A stretch of 59,412 nucleotides of DNA from Oceanospirillaceae bacterium (GTDB lineage Bacteria > Pseudomonadota > Gammaproteobacteria > Pseudomonadales > Balneatricaceae): NCBI GenBank assembly GCA_023954795.1, contig JAGSHA010000001.1, positions 1 through 59,412 of the forward strand, read 5' to 3'. The position numbers were made by a program, and so were the translations under genes. The notes below the pieces were generated by a model. It saw only the letters and a list, made by a program, of their open reading frames with translations, did not search any database and was not told the DNA's origin. Of the stretch, positions 35,225 to 44,113 are shown one piece after another (positions within the stretch are counted from its first letter, which is position 1; the number at the start of each line of letters is the position of its first letter).

Positions 35225-36388
35225 ATGGTTAGTTTGCCTTACGCCCAATTATCCGGATTCTATTTTTTCTATTTCGCATTGCTGGGTGCGTTGGTCCCGT
35301 ATTGGAGTCTGTATCTCAAATCTTACGGGTTCGGTGCAGAGACCATCGGATTGCTGATGGCGTTGTTGCACGCTACACGTATCGTTGCGCCCAATATATG
35401 GGGATGGCTGGCAGATAAAACCGGGCAGCGGTTGCGTATTGTGCAGGCAGGATCGTTTGTTACTTGCGTGATTTTTGTTGCTATTTTCTGGCAGGACGAT
35501 GCCTTGGGAATTGCGATGGTGATGCTTGGATTCAGTTTTTTCTGGAATGCAGTGCTACCGCAATTCGAAGTCATCACGTTGTCTCATCTGGGTGAGAAGC
35601 GTGACCGCTACAGTCGTATCCGGCTCTGGGGGTCGATTGGGTTTATTGTTGCGGTGCTGGCCGTGGGTTGGGTGTTTGATTGGATCAGCGTGCGTGCGCT
35701 ACCGATAATCATGCTGGTTATCATGGTGCTGATTTGGATAAATTCATTGTTTGTACCAGCACCAGCAGCGCTTCCTGCGAGTAAAGAAGTGGGTGATGGG
35801 TTTTTGAAGCTGCTGTTGCGTCCGCAGGTGATTGCGTTTTTTGTTATCTGCTTTCTCGTGCAATTTAGTCATGGTGCCTACTACACCTTTTACAGCGTAC
35901 TGATGGAAAGCGTCGGTTTTAGTCGCGGTGAAATTGGTGTGCTATGGGCCATTGGGGTTGTCGCAGAGGTGGTCATTTTTATTTATATGCATACCCTGAT
36001 ACAGCGCTTTGGCCTGAGATGGATCATGATCGTCAGTCTGGTGCTGTGTGTTGTGCGCTGGCTGATGATCGGCTTGTGGCCGGAAGAGTTGGTGCTGATG
36101 GTGGTTGCACAAACGCTGCATGCTGCAACCTTTGGTACGCTTCATGCCGTTGGTATTGCACTTGTGCATCATTACTTCACAGATAAAACTCACGGTCAGG
36201 GGCAGGCGCTTTTTTCGAGTTTTGGGTTTGGGGCAGGCGGCGCGTTAGGCGCGGTTGTCAGTGGTTATCTGTGGGATGGACTGGGTGGGAGTTGGACATT
36301 CTATGTTTCAGCGGCTGTTGTTGCTGTCGCTATTGTGTTGGCTCTGGTCTGGATCAGGCCGGAAAAAGTGCAGCAAAATCCCGTTTAA
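35225..36388 (+). CDS. MFS transporter (HcaT/LacY-like)
   Basis: A 387-residue twelve-segment major facilitator. The opening PYWSLYLKSYGFGAETIGLL and IWGWLADKTG loop are close to the phenylpropionate/hydroxycinnamate permease HcaT group, but the substrate is uncertain. ATG 35225 with GGAG upstream was preferred to TTG 35183. A similar MFS gene stands near aroC in Pseudomonas (recalled). Confidence 0.88.
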   Translation: MVSLPYAQLSGFYFFYFALLGALVPYWSLYLKSYGFGAETIGLLMALLHATRIVAPNIWGWLADKTGQRLRIVQAGSFVTCVIFVAIFWQDDALGIAMVMLGFSFFWNAVLPQFEVITLSHLGEKRDRYSRIRLWGSIGFIVAVLAVGWVFDWISVRALPIIMLVIMVLIWINSLFVPAPAALPASKEVGDGFLKLLLRPQVIAFFVICFLVQFSHGAYYTFYSVLMESVGFSRGEIGVLWAIGVVAEVVIFIYMHTLIQRFGLRWIMIVSLVLCVVRWLMIGLWPEELVLMVVAQTLHAATFGTLHAVGIALVHHYFTDKTHGQGQALFSSFGFGAGGALGAVVSGYLWDGLGGSWTFYVSAAVVAVAIVLALVWIRPEKVQQNPV

Positions 36389-36457
36389 AGTTGTTTTGCA
36401 GTGCAGTTTGTATAGTATTAGAGAAGATAACAAATAAAGTAGCATCAAGGAGTCGGG

Positions 36458-36712
36458 ATGAAATTCAAGATAGATATCGAGATGAAACCCGAAGAGCTGC
36501 GCAAGGTTCTCGGGCTGCCAGATGTTGAAGGATTTCATGAGGATATGATGAATCGGATTCGCGAGCAGATGGACGCTGGCGTAGAAGGTTATGATCCTCT
36601 AACACTGTTCAAGCCGTATCTGAGTAGTGGGCTTGGCTCCATGGACGCGCTGCAAAAAATAATGCTGAGCATGATGACTAACCCCTATGGCGGGGGTAAG
36701 AGTTCCGAATAG
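36458..36712 (+). CDS. DUF6489 family protein
   Basis: An 84-residue protein with the short KFKIDIEMKPEELRKVLGLPD opening and a helical body ending in MMTNPYGGG, as in the DUF6489 family, which is often found by PHA genes (recalled). No motif suggests an enzyme. Its N-terminal strand pattern and amphipathic helices fit a granule-associated or phasin-helper role, which is a guess. It precedes phaR by 47 bases. Confidence 0.7.
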   Translation: MKFKIDIEMKPEELRKVLGLPDVEGFHEDMMNRIREQMDAGVEGYDPLTLFKPYLSSGLGSMDALQKIMLSMMTNPYGGGKSSE

Positions 36713-36759
36713 TCGTATGTATCAGGGATTGGGTGGTCTTCGGAAGAGAGAGAACTGCT

Positions 36760-37236
36760 TTGCGTATTTTAAGAAAGTACACTAACCGTCGTCTATATGA
36801 CACTTCACGCAGCTGTTATGTCACATTGGAAGATGTTAAAGCACTGGTTTTGAGCGGTGAGGCATTTCAGGTGCAGGATTCAAAAACCGGTGCTGACCTG
36901 ACGCGTAATATTTTGCTACAGATCATTAGTGAGCAGGAAGCTCAGGGACATGGAACCTTGCTGACTAATCAGGTGCTGCAGCAGCTGATCCGTTTTTACG
37001 GGGACAGTATGCAGGGTATGATGAGCCAGTATCTGGAGCAGAGTATCGCTGCTTTTTTAGAGCATCAGGAGCGCATTCGCGAGCAGATGCAGACGATGAT
37101 GGGAGCGGCGAACCCGCTGACCGTGATGAACCGCATCGCTGACCAGAACATGGCGATGTGGGGTGGAATGTTTACTCCTGAAAAAGGTGAGGAGCCGCAC
37201 GTTGCTCCCGAGCCTGAGAAAGAGCAGGACAAGTAA
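36760..37236 (+). CDS. phaR: PHA synthesis repressor PhaR
   Basis: A 158-residue regulator. The N-terminal DNA-binding domain holds RKYTNRRLYDT and DVKALVLSGEAFQVQD; the C-terminal part is the helical PHB-accumulation domain (QQLIRFYGDSMQGMMSQYLE) that binds the polymer. In Ralstonia and Paracoccus PhaR represses phasin genes until PHA granules titrate it away. The family-length start is a TTG at 36760 with AGAGAGAGAA in front; a GTG at 36733 is an alternative. It is convergent with phaEC. Confidence 0.9.
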   Translation: MRILRKYTNRRLYDTSRSCYVTLEDVKALVLSGEAFQVQDSKTGADLTRNILLQIISEQEAQGHGTLLTNQVLQQLIRFYGDSMQGMMSQYLEQSIAAFLEHQERIREQMQTMMGAANPLTVMNRIADQNMAMWGGMFTPEKGEEPHVAPEPEKEQDK

Positions 37237-37432
37237 CTGCTCCATTGTGCCTGAGTTCTCAGGGCAATGAATCAATGAATACGCGTTCGATTGCATAGCG
37301 GCAGTCGGATGCGTACCTTTCTTTATGATTTTCCATTGTGTTACATCTGACTCTTATTGTGCAGCTTAAGCGCAGTGCCAACCTGTTGCGAGTCGAATAC
37401 CTTAGGGTATGAGGAGCGTTGAGAAGGGTTAA

Positions 37433-37454
37433 GCACCTGCCGGCGAACAGGTGC
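37433..37454 (-). terminator. Hairpin downstream of the class III phaC
   Basis: GCACCTG and CAGGTGC arms with an 8-base loop, 7 bases past the phaC stop. On the minus strand it is followed by TTAACCCTT, a poor T-tract, so the terminator is weak. The rest of 37237-37460 shows no gene. Confidence 0.4.
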
Positions 37455-37460
37455 GATTGA

Positions 37461-38525
37461 TCAGTCGTGAGCGGTTAGCCAATTTACAATTTTGGGAGCG
37501 ACCAGGGTCTGTGCTTTGCCAGATACAAAGACGCCGATATGTCCGCCGTGAACCTTCATCTCTTCGTAGTCAGAACTGCTGACATGGTTGGCCAGAGCTA
37601 CTGAGGCCGCGGGCGGGACGAGGTGGTCAAAGCTGCCGTAGATATTCAGAACAGGCTGCGAGATGTTCGATAGGTCTACCTGATTGTCGCCAATCATCGC
37701 TTCGCCTTTGATTAGCTTGTTGTCATGGAAGAACTGCTTGATGAACTGTCTGAACGCTTCCCCGGCCTGATCAGGGCTGTCGTAGATCCATTTTTCCATG
37801 CGTAAAAAGCTCAAAGCGCTTTCTTCGTTTTCAAGCTGGTTTGGCATCCCAAGGTTTTTCTGAATGCCTAAACGCATGGGCATGAGTGAGTTGTAGGAGT
37901 CGTTGAGCATGCTTCCCGGGATGTTGCCGTAGGTGTCGACCGCAAGATCAGCATCCACTGAGCGTGCCAGGTGGGCCAGTAGGTTGTCTGGCGTATGGAA
38001 GTCGACCGGCGTCACCATGGTGATGAGGTTTTTGATCTTCTGCGGGTTCATTGCGGTATAGCACAGGCTGAATGTCCCACCCTGACAGATTCCCAGCAAG
38101 TTGATCTGATCTTTGCCGCTCCGTTCGCGTACGTGATCTACGCAGTTGTTCAGGTATTCGTTAATGTAGTCATCGAGATCAAGATAGCGATCTGCAGCAT
38201 CCGGGTAACCCCAGTCGATGACATAAACTTCCTGACCTTGTTCCAGCAGGCGCAATAGAATTGAGCGTTCGGGCTCTAGGTCAATCATATATGGGCGATT
38301 CACCAGCGCGTAACAGATAAGTACGGGTGTGGTGTTAGCCGGTTTGCCAATGGGCGCATAACGATGGAGGCGTAACTTGTCTTCCCGATACACTTCCTCC
38401 TTAGGCGTTTGGCCAACATCGACCTCTTTCAGCTTCTGGAGTGTGTTGTAGCTTTTCAGAAGCTTGCGGTTGAAGTCGAATAACTCTTCGGCAACCTTTG
38501 CGGGCTTAAGGTGTATTGAGTCCAT
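37461..38525 (-). CDS. phaC: Class III PHA synthase catalytic subunit PhaC
   Basis: A 354-residue synthase of the short, class III type that works only with PhaE. The lipase box is GICQGG with Cys147, as in the Allochromatium enzyme; Asp is in GSFDHLVPP and His in GGHIGVF. Its GGAG ribosome binding site lies in the end of phaE, three bases before the start. It shares the genome with a class I enzyme. Confidence 0.95.
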   Translation of the reverse strand: MDSIHLKPAKVAEELFDFNRKLLKSYNTLQKLKEVDVGQTPKEEVYREDKLRLHRYAPIGKPANTTPVLICYALVNRPYMIDLEPERSILLRLLEQGQEVYVIDWGYPDAADRYLDLDDYINEYLNNCVDHVRERSGKDQINLLGICQGGTFSLCYTAMNPQKIKNLITMVTPVDFHTPDNLLAHLARSVDADLAVDTYGNIPGSMLNDSYNSLMPMRLGIQKNLGMPNQLENEESALSFLRMEKWIYDSPDQAGEAFRQFIKQFFHDNKLIKGEAMIGDNQVDLSNISQPVLNIYGSFDHLVPPAASVALANHVSSSDYEEMKVHGGHIGVFVSGKAQTLVAPKIVNWLTAHD

Positions 38526-38528
38526 CGT

Positions 38529-39521
38529 TTACTCCTTCAGCTTTTTCTTCAGAGCGGTGACTTCGCCACGCAAACTTGTGATTTCGTTGCGCATTTCATC
38601 CAGTAGCTCTTTAAATGTCTGATTTTGCAGCTCGGTAACCGCATCATTGAGTGTGTTGATTTGGCGACGAGTATGGCGCATCTCTTTACGTAACTGGTGC
38701 TGGCGATGCAAGGCGGTATCTAATCCCTTGCGAGTCGCTAATCCCGCAGACTGGAAGTAGACGTCGCGCGCATTTTGAGCAAAGTTACGCAGGGACATCA
38801 GGGCGTTGCTGATGCGCCCATGGGCTTGTTGATACACATCGGTGAACACGGTGTCTGAGTACGCTGATTCGTAGCTTTCGACCCAGATGTTGTGCAGCTC
38901 GTGAAGGGTTTCAATGGGCTGTTCACGCTGAGCAATTCTGGAGGTCATGCGAGAGCTGGCTTTCTTATTGATCTCGCCGTAATGATTGATATAGGCAGAT
39001 AGCGCTTCCTGATACTCAAGTAACAGGCGAATGGCTTCGCGGCTGTTTGCCTGCAGTTCCGGGTTAGACCCAACAACAGGTGTTTCCAGTAAGCTTTTCA
39101 TCCCGCTGATGAACGGGTTCTCAAACAGCAGATCGTCATGGAAGCTGTGCGTCTTAAACAGGGCTGCGACTTGTTCAGGAAGCTGCCACTGGCGCATCAG
39201 CAGTTCAGTGGTCTGCTTCTGCATATACTTCTGAAACTCGCTCACGGCTGAGTCTATCTGCTGATCCCCGGCGCTATTGCGGAACTGCCGGATCAGGTCC
39301 TCGCCGTAAGTGTTGAAGTTGTGTGACTGGGCGCTGAGTACGTCCATCAGTTGTGAAAACTGTTGCGGCAGGGCTTCTCCGGCAGAGGACTGATAGCGCT
39401 TGATAAACTCAAGCCAGCCTTCCGGGTTTTTCAGCTCGTCGGAACTTTCTCCCAGTGTTTGCCAGTAGGCGTTCTGGGCTTCAAGCCAGTTCTTCATCTG
39501 CTGATTCAGCTCATCTGACAC
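38529..39521 (-). CDS. phaE: PHA synthase subunit PhaE
   Basis: A 331-residue accessory subunit needed for class III PhaC. The WLEAQNAYWQTL opening, PEGWLEFIKRYQSS and the ENPFISGMKSLLE segment fit the family; the last 50 residues form a charged coiled coil. GTG 39521 with AGGAG upstream is favoured over the open frame to 39587. First gene of phaE-phaC. Confidence 0.93.
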   Translation of the reverse strand: MSDELNQQMKNWLEAQNAYWQTLGESSDELKNPEGWLEFIKRYQSSAGEALPQQFSQLMDVLSAQSHNFNTYGEDLIRQFRNSAGDQQIDSAVSEFQKYMQKQTTELLMRQWQLPEQVAALFKTHSFHDDLLFENPFISGMKSLLETPVVGSNPELQANSREAIRLLLEYQEALSAYINHYGEINKKASSRMTSRIAQREQPIETLHELHNIWVESYESAYSDTVFTDVYQQAHGRISNALMSLRNFAQNARDVYFQSAGLATRKGLDTALHRQHQLRKEMRHTRRQINTLNDAVTELQNQTFKELLDEMRNEITSLRGEVTALKKKLKE

Positions 39522-39664
39522 GGCAGTTCTCTCCTTCGGTAATGCCAATGCCCTGCGAGTTAGAGGGATTGGCGTATGGCTCGTCACTGATTAGCCAGCT
39601 AAGCCTAACAAACTTAGGAAATACTATTACAACTAGGCGGCAACTTATACCTGTGTGGCGTTTT

Positions 39665-40534
39665 CTATTTCGCTACAGGAAGCATGTCAACGAGATGTCG
39701 GGCGGCGTTAGATAGCGTTCTGTCCCGATGATGAATGACACCTAGTTGCCGATAAACCAGTTCTGCATCAACGGGTAGTACCTTCAGGTCTTCTTTGATG
39801 AGTGACTCTGGCAGCAGGCTCCAGCCAAGGCCGATAGAGATCATCATGCGGATAGTGTCGAGATAGTTAGTCGACATCCCTACGTTTAATTGTAGGTTGT
39901 GGCGATCAAATAGCTGTTCAACGAGTTCCCGGGTGAAGGTGTTCTGGTCGGGCAGGATGGCCGTGTACTGAGTGAGTTCGGTCAGACTGACCCGCGTTTT
40001 GTTTGCAAGCGGATGCTCGCGAGAGACTACGTACCTTAATGCATCATGCCAGATCGGTATGGAGCGGATGGCTTTATCAGGCGATGGGGATAGGGTTATA
40101 AGTGCAAGTTCCAGATCGCCCCGTAATACGCCTTCGTAAGCCACTTCCGATTCATCGAAGCGAAGGTCCAGTTTGACTTTCGGGTAGCTGGCGGTGAACG
40201 CGCGCAGTATCGGCGGTAGACGATGTAAGCTCACATGATGGCTGGCTGCGAGAGAAAGCGTGCCAGTAACTTCTCCTGATAAGTTGCTGATCGCTCTGCG
40301 GGCATCATCCAGCTCAAGCAAAATCTGATGAGCGCGAGGTAGGAGAGCTTGTCCTGCCTCGGTAAGCGAGACCTGTCTGCCAATTCGATCGAATAGACGG
40401 CTATTGAGTTGATCTTCGAGTAGTGCGACCCGCTTACTGACAGCTGATTGCGTCAAAAAAAGCTGGTGGGCGGCTTTGGAAAATGACTCGCTATTCGCAA
40501 CCGCAACGAATGCTTGCAGGGTATTAGTATCCAT
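39665..40534 (-). CDS. LysR-type regulator divergent from leuCDB
   Basis: A 289-residue regulator: N-terminal helix-turn-helix (FVAVANSESFSKAAHQLFLTQ and SAVSKRVALLE), then the periplasmic-binding-fold effector domain. It is divergent from leuC across 189 bases, the usual setting for a LysR regulator of a neighbouring pathway; the likely targets are the leu genes and itself. A LeuO-like function is possible, but the effector is unknown. Confidence 0.9.
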   Translation of the reverse strand: MDTNTLQAFVAVANSESFSKAAHQLFLTQSAVSKRVALLEDQLNSRLFDRIGRQVSLTEAGQALLPRAHQILLELDDARRAISNLSGEVTGTLSLAASHHVSLHRLPPILRAFTASYPKVKLDLRFDESEVAYEGVLRGDLELALITLSPSPDKAIRSIPIWHDALRYVVSREHPLANKTRVSLTELTQYTAILPDQNTFTRELVEQLFDRHNLQLNVGMSTNYLDTIRMMISIGLGWSLLPESLIKEDLKVLPVDAELVYRQLGVIHHRDRTLSNAARHLVDMLPVAK

Positions 40535-40568
40535 AAAAATTCCTCAATAGATGCATGTATTGTTTTCT

Positions 40569-40583
40569 ATTCCTATTTGGAAT
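40569..40583. promoter_or_regulatory. Candidate LysR-type operator
   Basis: ATTCC-N5-GGAAT, a perfect 5-base dyad that also fits T-N11-A. It lies 35 bases from the regulator start and 140 from leuC. A second small dyad (ATTCA-A-TGAAT, 40582-40592) abuts it. A possible leuC promoter, TTGTGT-N17-TAGGAT, covers 40606-40634. Confidence 0.5.
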
Positions 40584-40723
40584 TCAATGAATAAAAAATA
40601 TGAATTTGTGTTGTTTGAATGCCTGTTCTAGGATGGTTCCAGCAGATGGCGAGATGCACTGTTTAGTGAGCAACTAAGGCGGTCTCGATCATCGACCGGA
40701 ATAAGAAAAGTGAGGACATCACA

Positions 40724-42145
40724 ATGGCTGGCAAGACCCTTTACGACAAACTTTTTGATGCGCATTTAGTGCGCCAGAATGACGACGGTAGTTCCTTGAT
40801 TTACATCGATCGTCAGGTGCTGCATGAGGTAACTTCTCCGCAGGCATTTGAAGGTCTGCGTCTGGCGGGTCGTCAGCCGTGGCGCGTGGATGCGAATATT
40901 GCGACACCGGACCACAACGTGCCTACAACGCCGCGTGCTGGTGGTGTAGATGAGATCGTTGATCCGGTATCAAAAATCCAGGTTAAAACTTTAGATGCGA
41001 ACTGTGATGAGTTCGGCATTCTTGAATTTAAAATGAACGATCAGCGTCAGGGTATCGTTCACGTTATGGCTCCAGAGCAAGGTGCCATTCTGCCGGGTGT
41101 GACCGCTGTGTGTGGTGATTCCCATACTGCAACATTGGGTGCTTTAGGTGCGCTGGCTCATGGTGTAGGTACTTCTGAAGTTGAGCACGTATTGGCGACG
41201 CAGTGTCTGATCACCAAAAAAATGAAAAACATGCTGGTGCGTGTTGATGGTGAGTTAGGTGCTGGTGTTACACCAAAAGATGTGGTGTTGCATGTGATCG
41301 GTGTTATTGGCACGGCGGGTGGTACAGGTTATGCCATCGAGTTTGGCGGTGATGTATTCCGCAACATGTCGATGGAAGGTCGTATGACTGTATGTAACAT
41401 GGCGATCGAAGCGGGTGCGCGAGTGGGCTTGGTCTCCGTAGATCAGATCACGCTGGATTATGTCGAAGGCCGTCAATATGCGCCAAAAGGTGAACAGTGG
41501 GATCAGGCGGTAGCGGCATGGAAAGGTCTGGTTTCTGATGACGATGCTGAATTTGATGAGCTGGTTGTGATCAATGGGTCAGATATTGCGCCTCAGGTAA
41601 CTTGGGGTACGTCCCCTGAAATGGTTGTCAGTGTTAATGATCAGGTGCCTAATCCGGCAAACGAGTCTGATCAGGTGAAGGTTGACGGTATTAACCGTGC
41701 GCTGGCGTATATGGGATTGGCAGCAGATCAGAAGATCACGGACATCCAGTTGGATCGTGTGTTTATTGGTTCCTGCACTAACTCCCGTATTGAAGACTTA
41801 CGCTCTGCTGCTGAAGTTGTGAAAGGCCGTCAGGTTGCCGGTAATATCATTCAGGCATTGGTTGTGCCAGGTTCCGGTTTGGTGAAAGAGCAGGCCGAGA
41901 AAGAAGGTTTGGATAAGATCTTTACGGAAGCCGGTCTGGAATGGCGTGAGCCGGGTTGCTCCATGTGTTTGGCGATGAACCCTGATAAGTTGGGTGCCGG
42001 TGAGCATTGTGCATCGACCTCTAACCGCAACTTCGAAGGGCGTCAGGGCTTTGGTGGACGTACCCATTTGGTGAGTCCGGCTATGGCAGCTGCGGCAGCA
42101 ATTGCTGGCCACTTCGTCGACGTGCGTGAATTTGTGAAACAGTAA
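40724..42145 (+). CDS. leuC: Isopropylmalate isomerase large subunit
   Basis: With LeuD it converts 2-isopropylmalate to 3-isopropylmalate. The 473-residue aconitase-type protein opens KTLYDKLFDAH and has the 4Fe-4S Cys in GSCTNSR and in CSMC near the C-terminus. GAGGA precedes the ATG. First gene of leuC-leuD-leuB; no leuA in the window. Confidence 0.97.
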   Translation: MAGKTLYDKLFDAHLVRQNDDGSSLIYIDRQVLHEVTSPQAFEGLRLAGRQPWRVDANIATPDHNVPTTPRAGGVDEIVDPVSKIQVKTLDANCDEFGILEFKMNDQRQGIVHVMAPEQGAILPGVTAVCGDSHTATLGALGALAHGVGTSEVEHVLATQCLITKKMKNMLVRVDGELGAGVTPKDVVLHVIGVIGTAGGTGYAIEFGGDVFRNMSMEGRMTVCNMAIEAGARVGLVSVDQITLDYVEGRQYAPKGEQWDQAVAAWKGLVSDDDAEFDELVVINGSDIAPQVTWGTSPEMVVSVNDQVPNPANESDQVKVDGINRALAYMGLAADQKITDIQLDRVFIGSCTNSRIEDLRSAAEVVKGRQVAGNIIQALVVPGSGLVKEQAEKEGLDKIFTEAGLEWREPGCSMCLAMNPDKLGAGEHCASTSNRNFEGRQGFGGRTHLVSPAMAAAAAIAGHFVDVREFVKQ

Positions 42146-42159
42146 TAAGGAGAGCGATA

Positions 42160-42807
42160 ATGAAAAAATTTACCAAGATGACTGGTATCGCGGCTCCGCT
42201 GGATCGCGCAAACGTTGATACCGATATGATCATTCCTAAGCAGTTCTTGAAGTCAATCAAGCGTTCCGGTTTTGGCCCGAACTTGTTTGATGAGCTGCGT
42301 TATTTGGATGAAGGTCAGCCGGACCAGGATTGCAGTGGTCGTCCGCTGAACGAAGAGTTTGTTTTGAATAAGCCGCGCTACCAGGGCGCAAGTGTGCTGT
42401 TGGCGCGTGAAAACTTTGGTTGTGGTTCCAGCCGTGAGCATGCACCTTGGGCGCTGGAAGATTTTGGTATCTGTACCGTGATCGCGCCAAGCTTTGCAGA
42501 AATCTTTTTCAATAACTGCTTTAAAAATGGCTTGTTGCCAATCGTGCTGAACGAAGAGCAGGTTGATCAACTGTTTAAAGAAGTCGATGGTGCTGAAGGT
42601 TATGAGTTGACTGTTGACCTGGAGGCGCAGGTGGTTGTGACGCCTTCCGGTGAAACCATGGCGTTTGAAGTGGATGACTTCCGTAAGCATTGTTTGCTGA
42701 ACGGTTTGGATGATATTGGTCTGACATTGCAGTACGCTGATGATATCAAAGCGTATGAAGAGAAGGCGCGCCAGCACTCTCCGTGGCTGTTTGACGCAAT
42801 CAAATAA
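42160..42807 (+). CDS. leuD: Isopropylmalate isomerase small subunit
   Basis: A 215-residue partner of LeuC (NVDTDMIIPKQFLK, NFGCGSSREHAPW). It starts 14 bases after leuC with GGAGAGCG upstream. Between it and leuB are two hairpins. Confidence 0.97.
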   Translation: MKKFTKMTGIAAPLDRANVDTDMIIPKQFLKSIKRSGFGPNLFDELRYLDEGQPDQDCSGRPLNEEFVLNKPRYQGASVLLARENFGCGSSREHAPWALEDFGICTVIAPSFAEIFFNNCFKNGLLPIVLNEEQVDQLFKEVDGAEGYELTVDLEAQVVVTPSGETMAFEVDDFRKHCLLNGLDDIGLTLQYADDIKAYEEKARQHSPWLFDAIK

Positions 42808-42810
42808 CTG

Positions 42811-42830
42811 GGTGTAGCGCTGGCTGCACC
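42811..42830 (+). other. First hairpin in the leuD-leuB gap
   Basis: GGTGTAGC, loop GCTG, GCTGCACC; one G-U pair, 8-base stem. No T-run after it. Confidence 0.5.
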
Positions 42831-42846
42831 GTTTAAGAATATGTAC

Positions 42847-42869
42847 GGCAGCATGCGTGCTGCCTTTTT
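42847..42869 (+). terminator. Terminator-like hairpin inside the leu operon
   Basis: GGCAGCA, loop TGCG, TGCTGCC followed by five T. It lies 20 bases upstream of the leuB start and may reduce readthrough from leuCD. Confidence 0.6.
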
Positions 42870-42888
42870 AACATAAAGGAATTACACA

Positions 42889-43971
42889 ATGAGTAAGAAA
42901 GTCCTGCTGCTGCCGGGTGATGGTATTGGTCCTGAGATCGCTGCTGAAGCGCGCAAAGTACTGGATCTGGTAAACGATCAGTTCTCTCTGGGTCTGGAGA
43001 TGGATGATGCGCTGGTGGGCGGTGCTGCAATCGATGCAGAAGGTGACGCGTTGCCAGCAACAACCTGGGAAAAGGTTGAAGCGGCGGATGCAATCCTGCT
43101 GGGAGCAGTGGGTGGTCCTAAGTGGGATACACTGCCGCCGGCAGAGCGTCCTGAAAAAGGTGGTCTGCTGAAGATTCGCGCACAGCTGGATCTGTTCGGC
43201 AACCTGCGCCCTGCGATCCTGTACCCGCAGCTGGCACATGCGTCTACGTTGAAAGAAGACGTTGTATCCGGTCTGGATATCCTGATCGTACGTGAGTTGA
43301 CCGGTGGTATTTACTTTGGTGAGCCTCGTGGTATCAAAACCAAAGAGAACGGTGTGCGTGAAGGTTACAACACCTATGTGTACGACGAAGAGCAGATCCG
43401 TCGTATCGGTCGTGTTGCATTCGAAGCGGCAATGAAGCGTGGTAAGCGTCTGTGTTCTGTCGATAAAGCAAACGTGCTGGAAGTCACCATGCTGTGGCGC
43501 GAAGTGATGGAAGATCTGTCCAAAGAGTACCCGGAAGTAGAGCTGTCCCACATGTATGTGGACAACGCAGCAATGCAGCTGGTGCGCGCGCCTAAGCAGT
43601 TTGACGTGATTGTAACTGGCAACATGTTCGGTGACATCCTGTCTGATGCGGCGGCAATGCTGACCGGTTCTATCGGCATGCTGCCATCGGCGTCTCTGGA
43701 TGTGAACGGTAAGGGTATGTACGAGCCTTGTCACGGTTCCGCACCTGATATTGCAGGTCAGGGTATTGCAAACCCGCTGGCGATGATTATCTCTGCAGCG
43801 ATGATGTTGCGTCACTCTCTGGGTATGGAAGCACCAGCAGCGAAAATCGAAGCTGCGGTTGACGTTGTGCTGGATCAGGGACTGCGTACAGGTGATATCT
43901 GGTCTGAAGGTATGCAGAAAGTTAGCACTGTTGAAATGGGTGATGCTGTCGTAGCTGCGTTGAAGAGCTAA
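42889..43971 (+). CDS. leuB: 3-isopropylmalate dehydrogenase
   Basis: Makes 2-ketoisocaproate from 3-isopropylmalate with NAD. The 360-residue protein contains LLPGDGIGPEI, the substrate-binding RAQLDLFGNLRP and the GSAPDIAGQGIANP motif. AAAGGA precedes the start. Third gene of the leu cluster, though separated by hairpins. Confidence 0.97.
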   Translation: MSKKVLLLPGDGIGPEIAAEARKVLDLVNDQFSLGLEMDDALVGGAAIDAEGDALPATTWEKVEAADAILLGAVGGPKWDTLPPAERPEKGGLLKIRAQLDLFGNLRPAILYPQLAHASTLKEDVVSGLDILIVRELTGGIYFGEPRGIKTKENGVREGYNTYVYDEEQIRRIGRVAFEAAMKRGKRLCSVDKANVLEVTMLWREVMEDLSKEYPEVELSHMYVDNAAMQLVRAPKQFDVIVTGNMFGDILSDAAAMLTGSIGMLPSASLDVNGKGMYEPCHGSAPDIAGQGIANPLAMIISAAMMLRHSLGMEAPAAKIEAAVDVVLDQGLRTGDIWSEGMQKVSTVEMGDAVVAALKS

Positions 43972-44043
43972 GCACGGCGCAGAAAGACTGATAGCTTGAA
44001 AGGGCTATTTATTGCATAATATCTGCCGCTATAAAGGCAGTGT

Positions 44044-44086
44044 AATCGGCCTCTGCTGGTGAGTAGGGGCCGATTTGTTATTTTTA
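44044..44086 (+). terminator. Terminator after leuB
   Basis: AATCGGCC at 44044-44051 and GGCCGATT at 44068-44075 (16-base loop), followed by TGTTATTTTT. Confidence 0.7.
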
Positions 44087-44113
44087 GAACAATCCAAGTT
44101 TTTGGTGAAATAG

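Noticed and set aside
42868..43815. A 315-codon ORF antisense to leuB
   Set aside because: leuB is clearly real; the reverse frame is His/Thr/Cys-rich and matches no family, as expected from strong codon bias.
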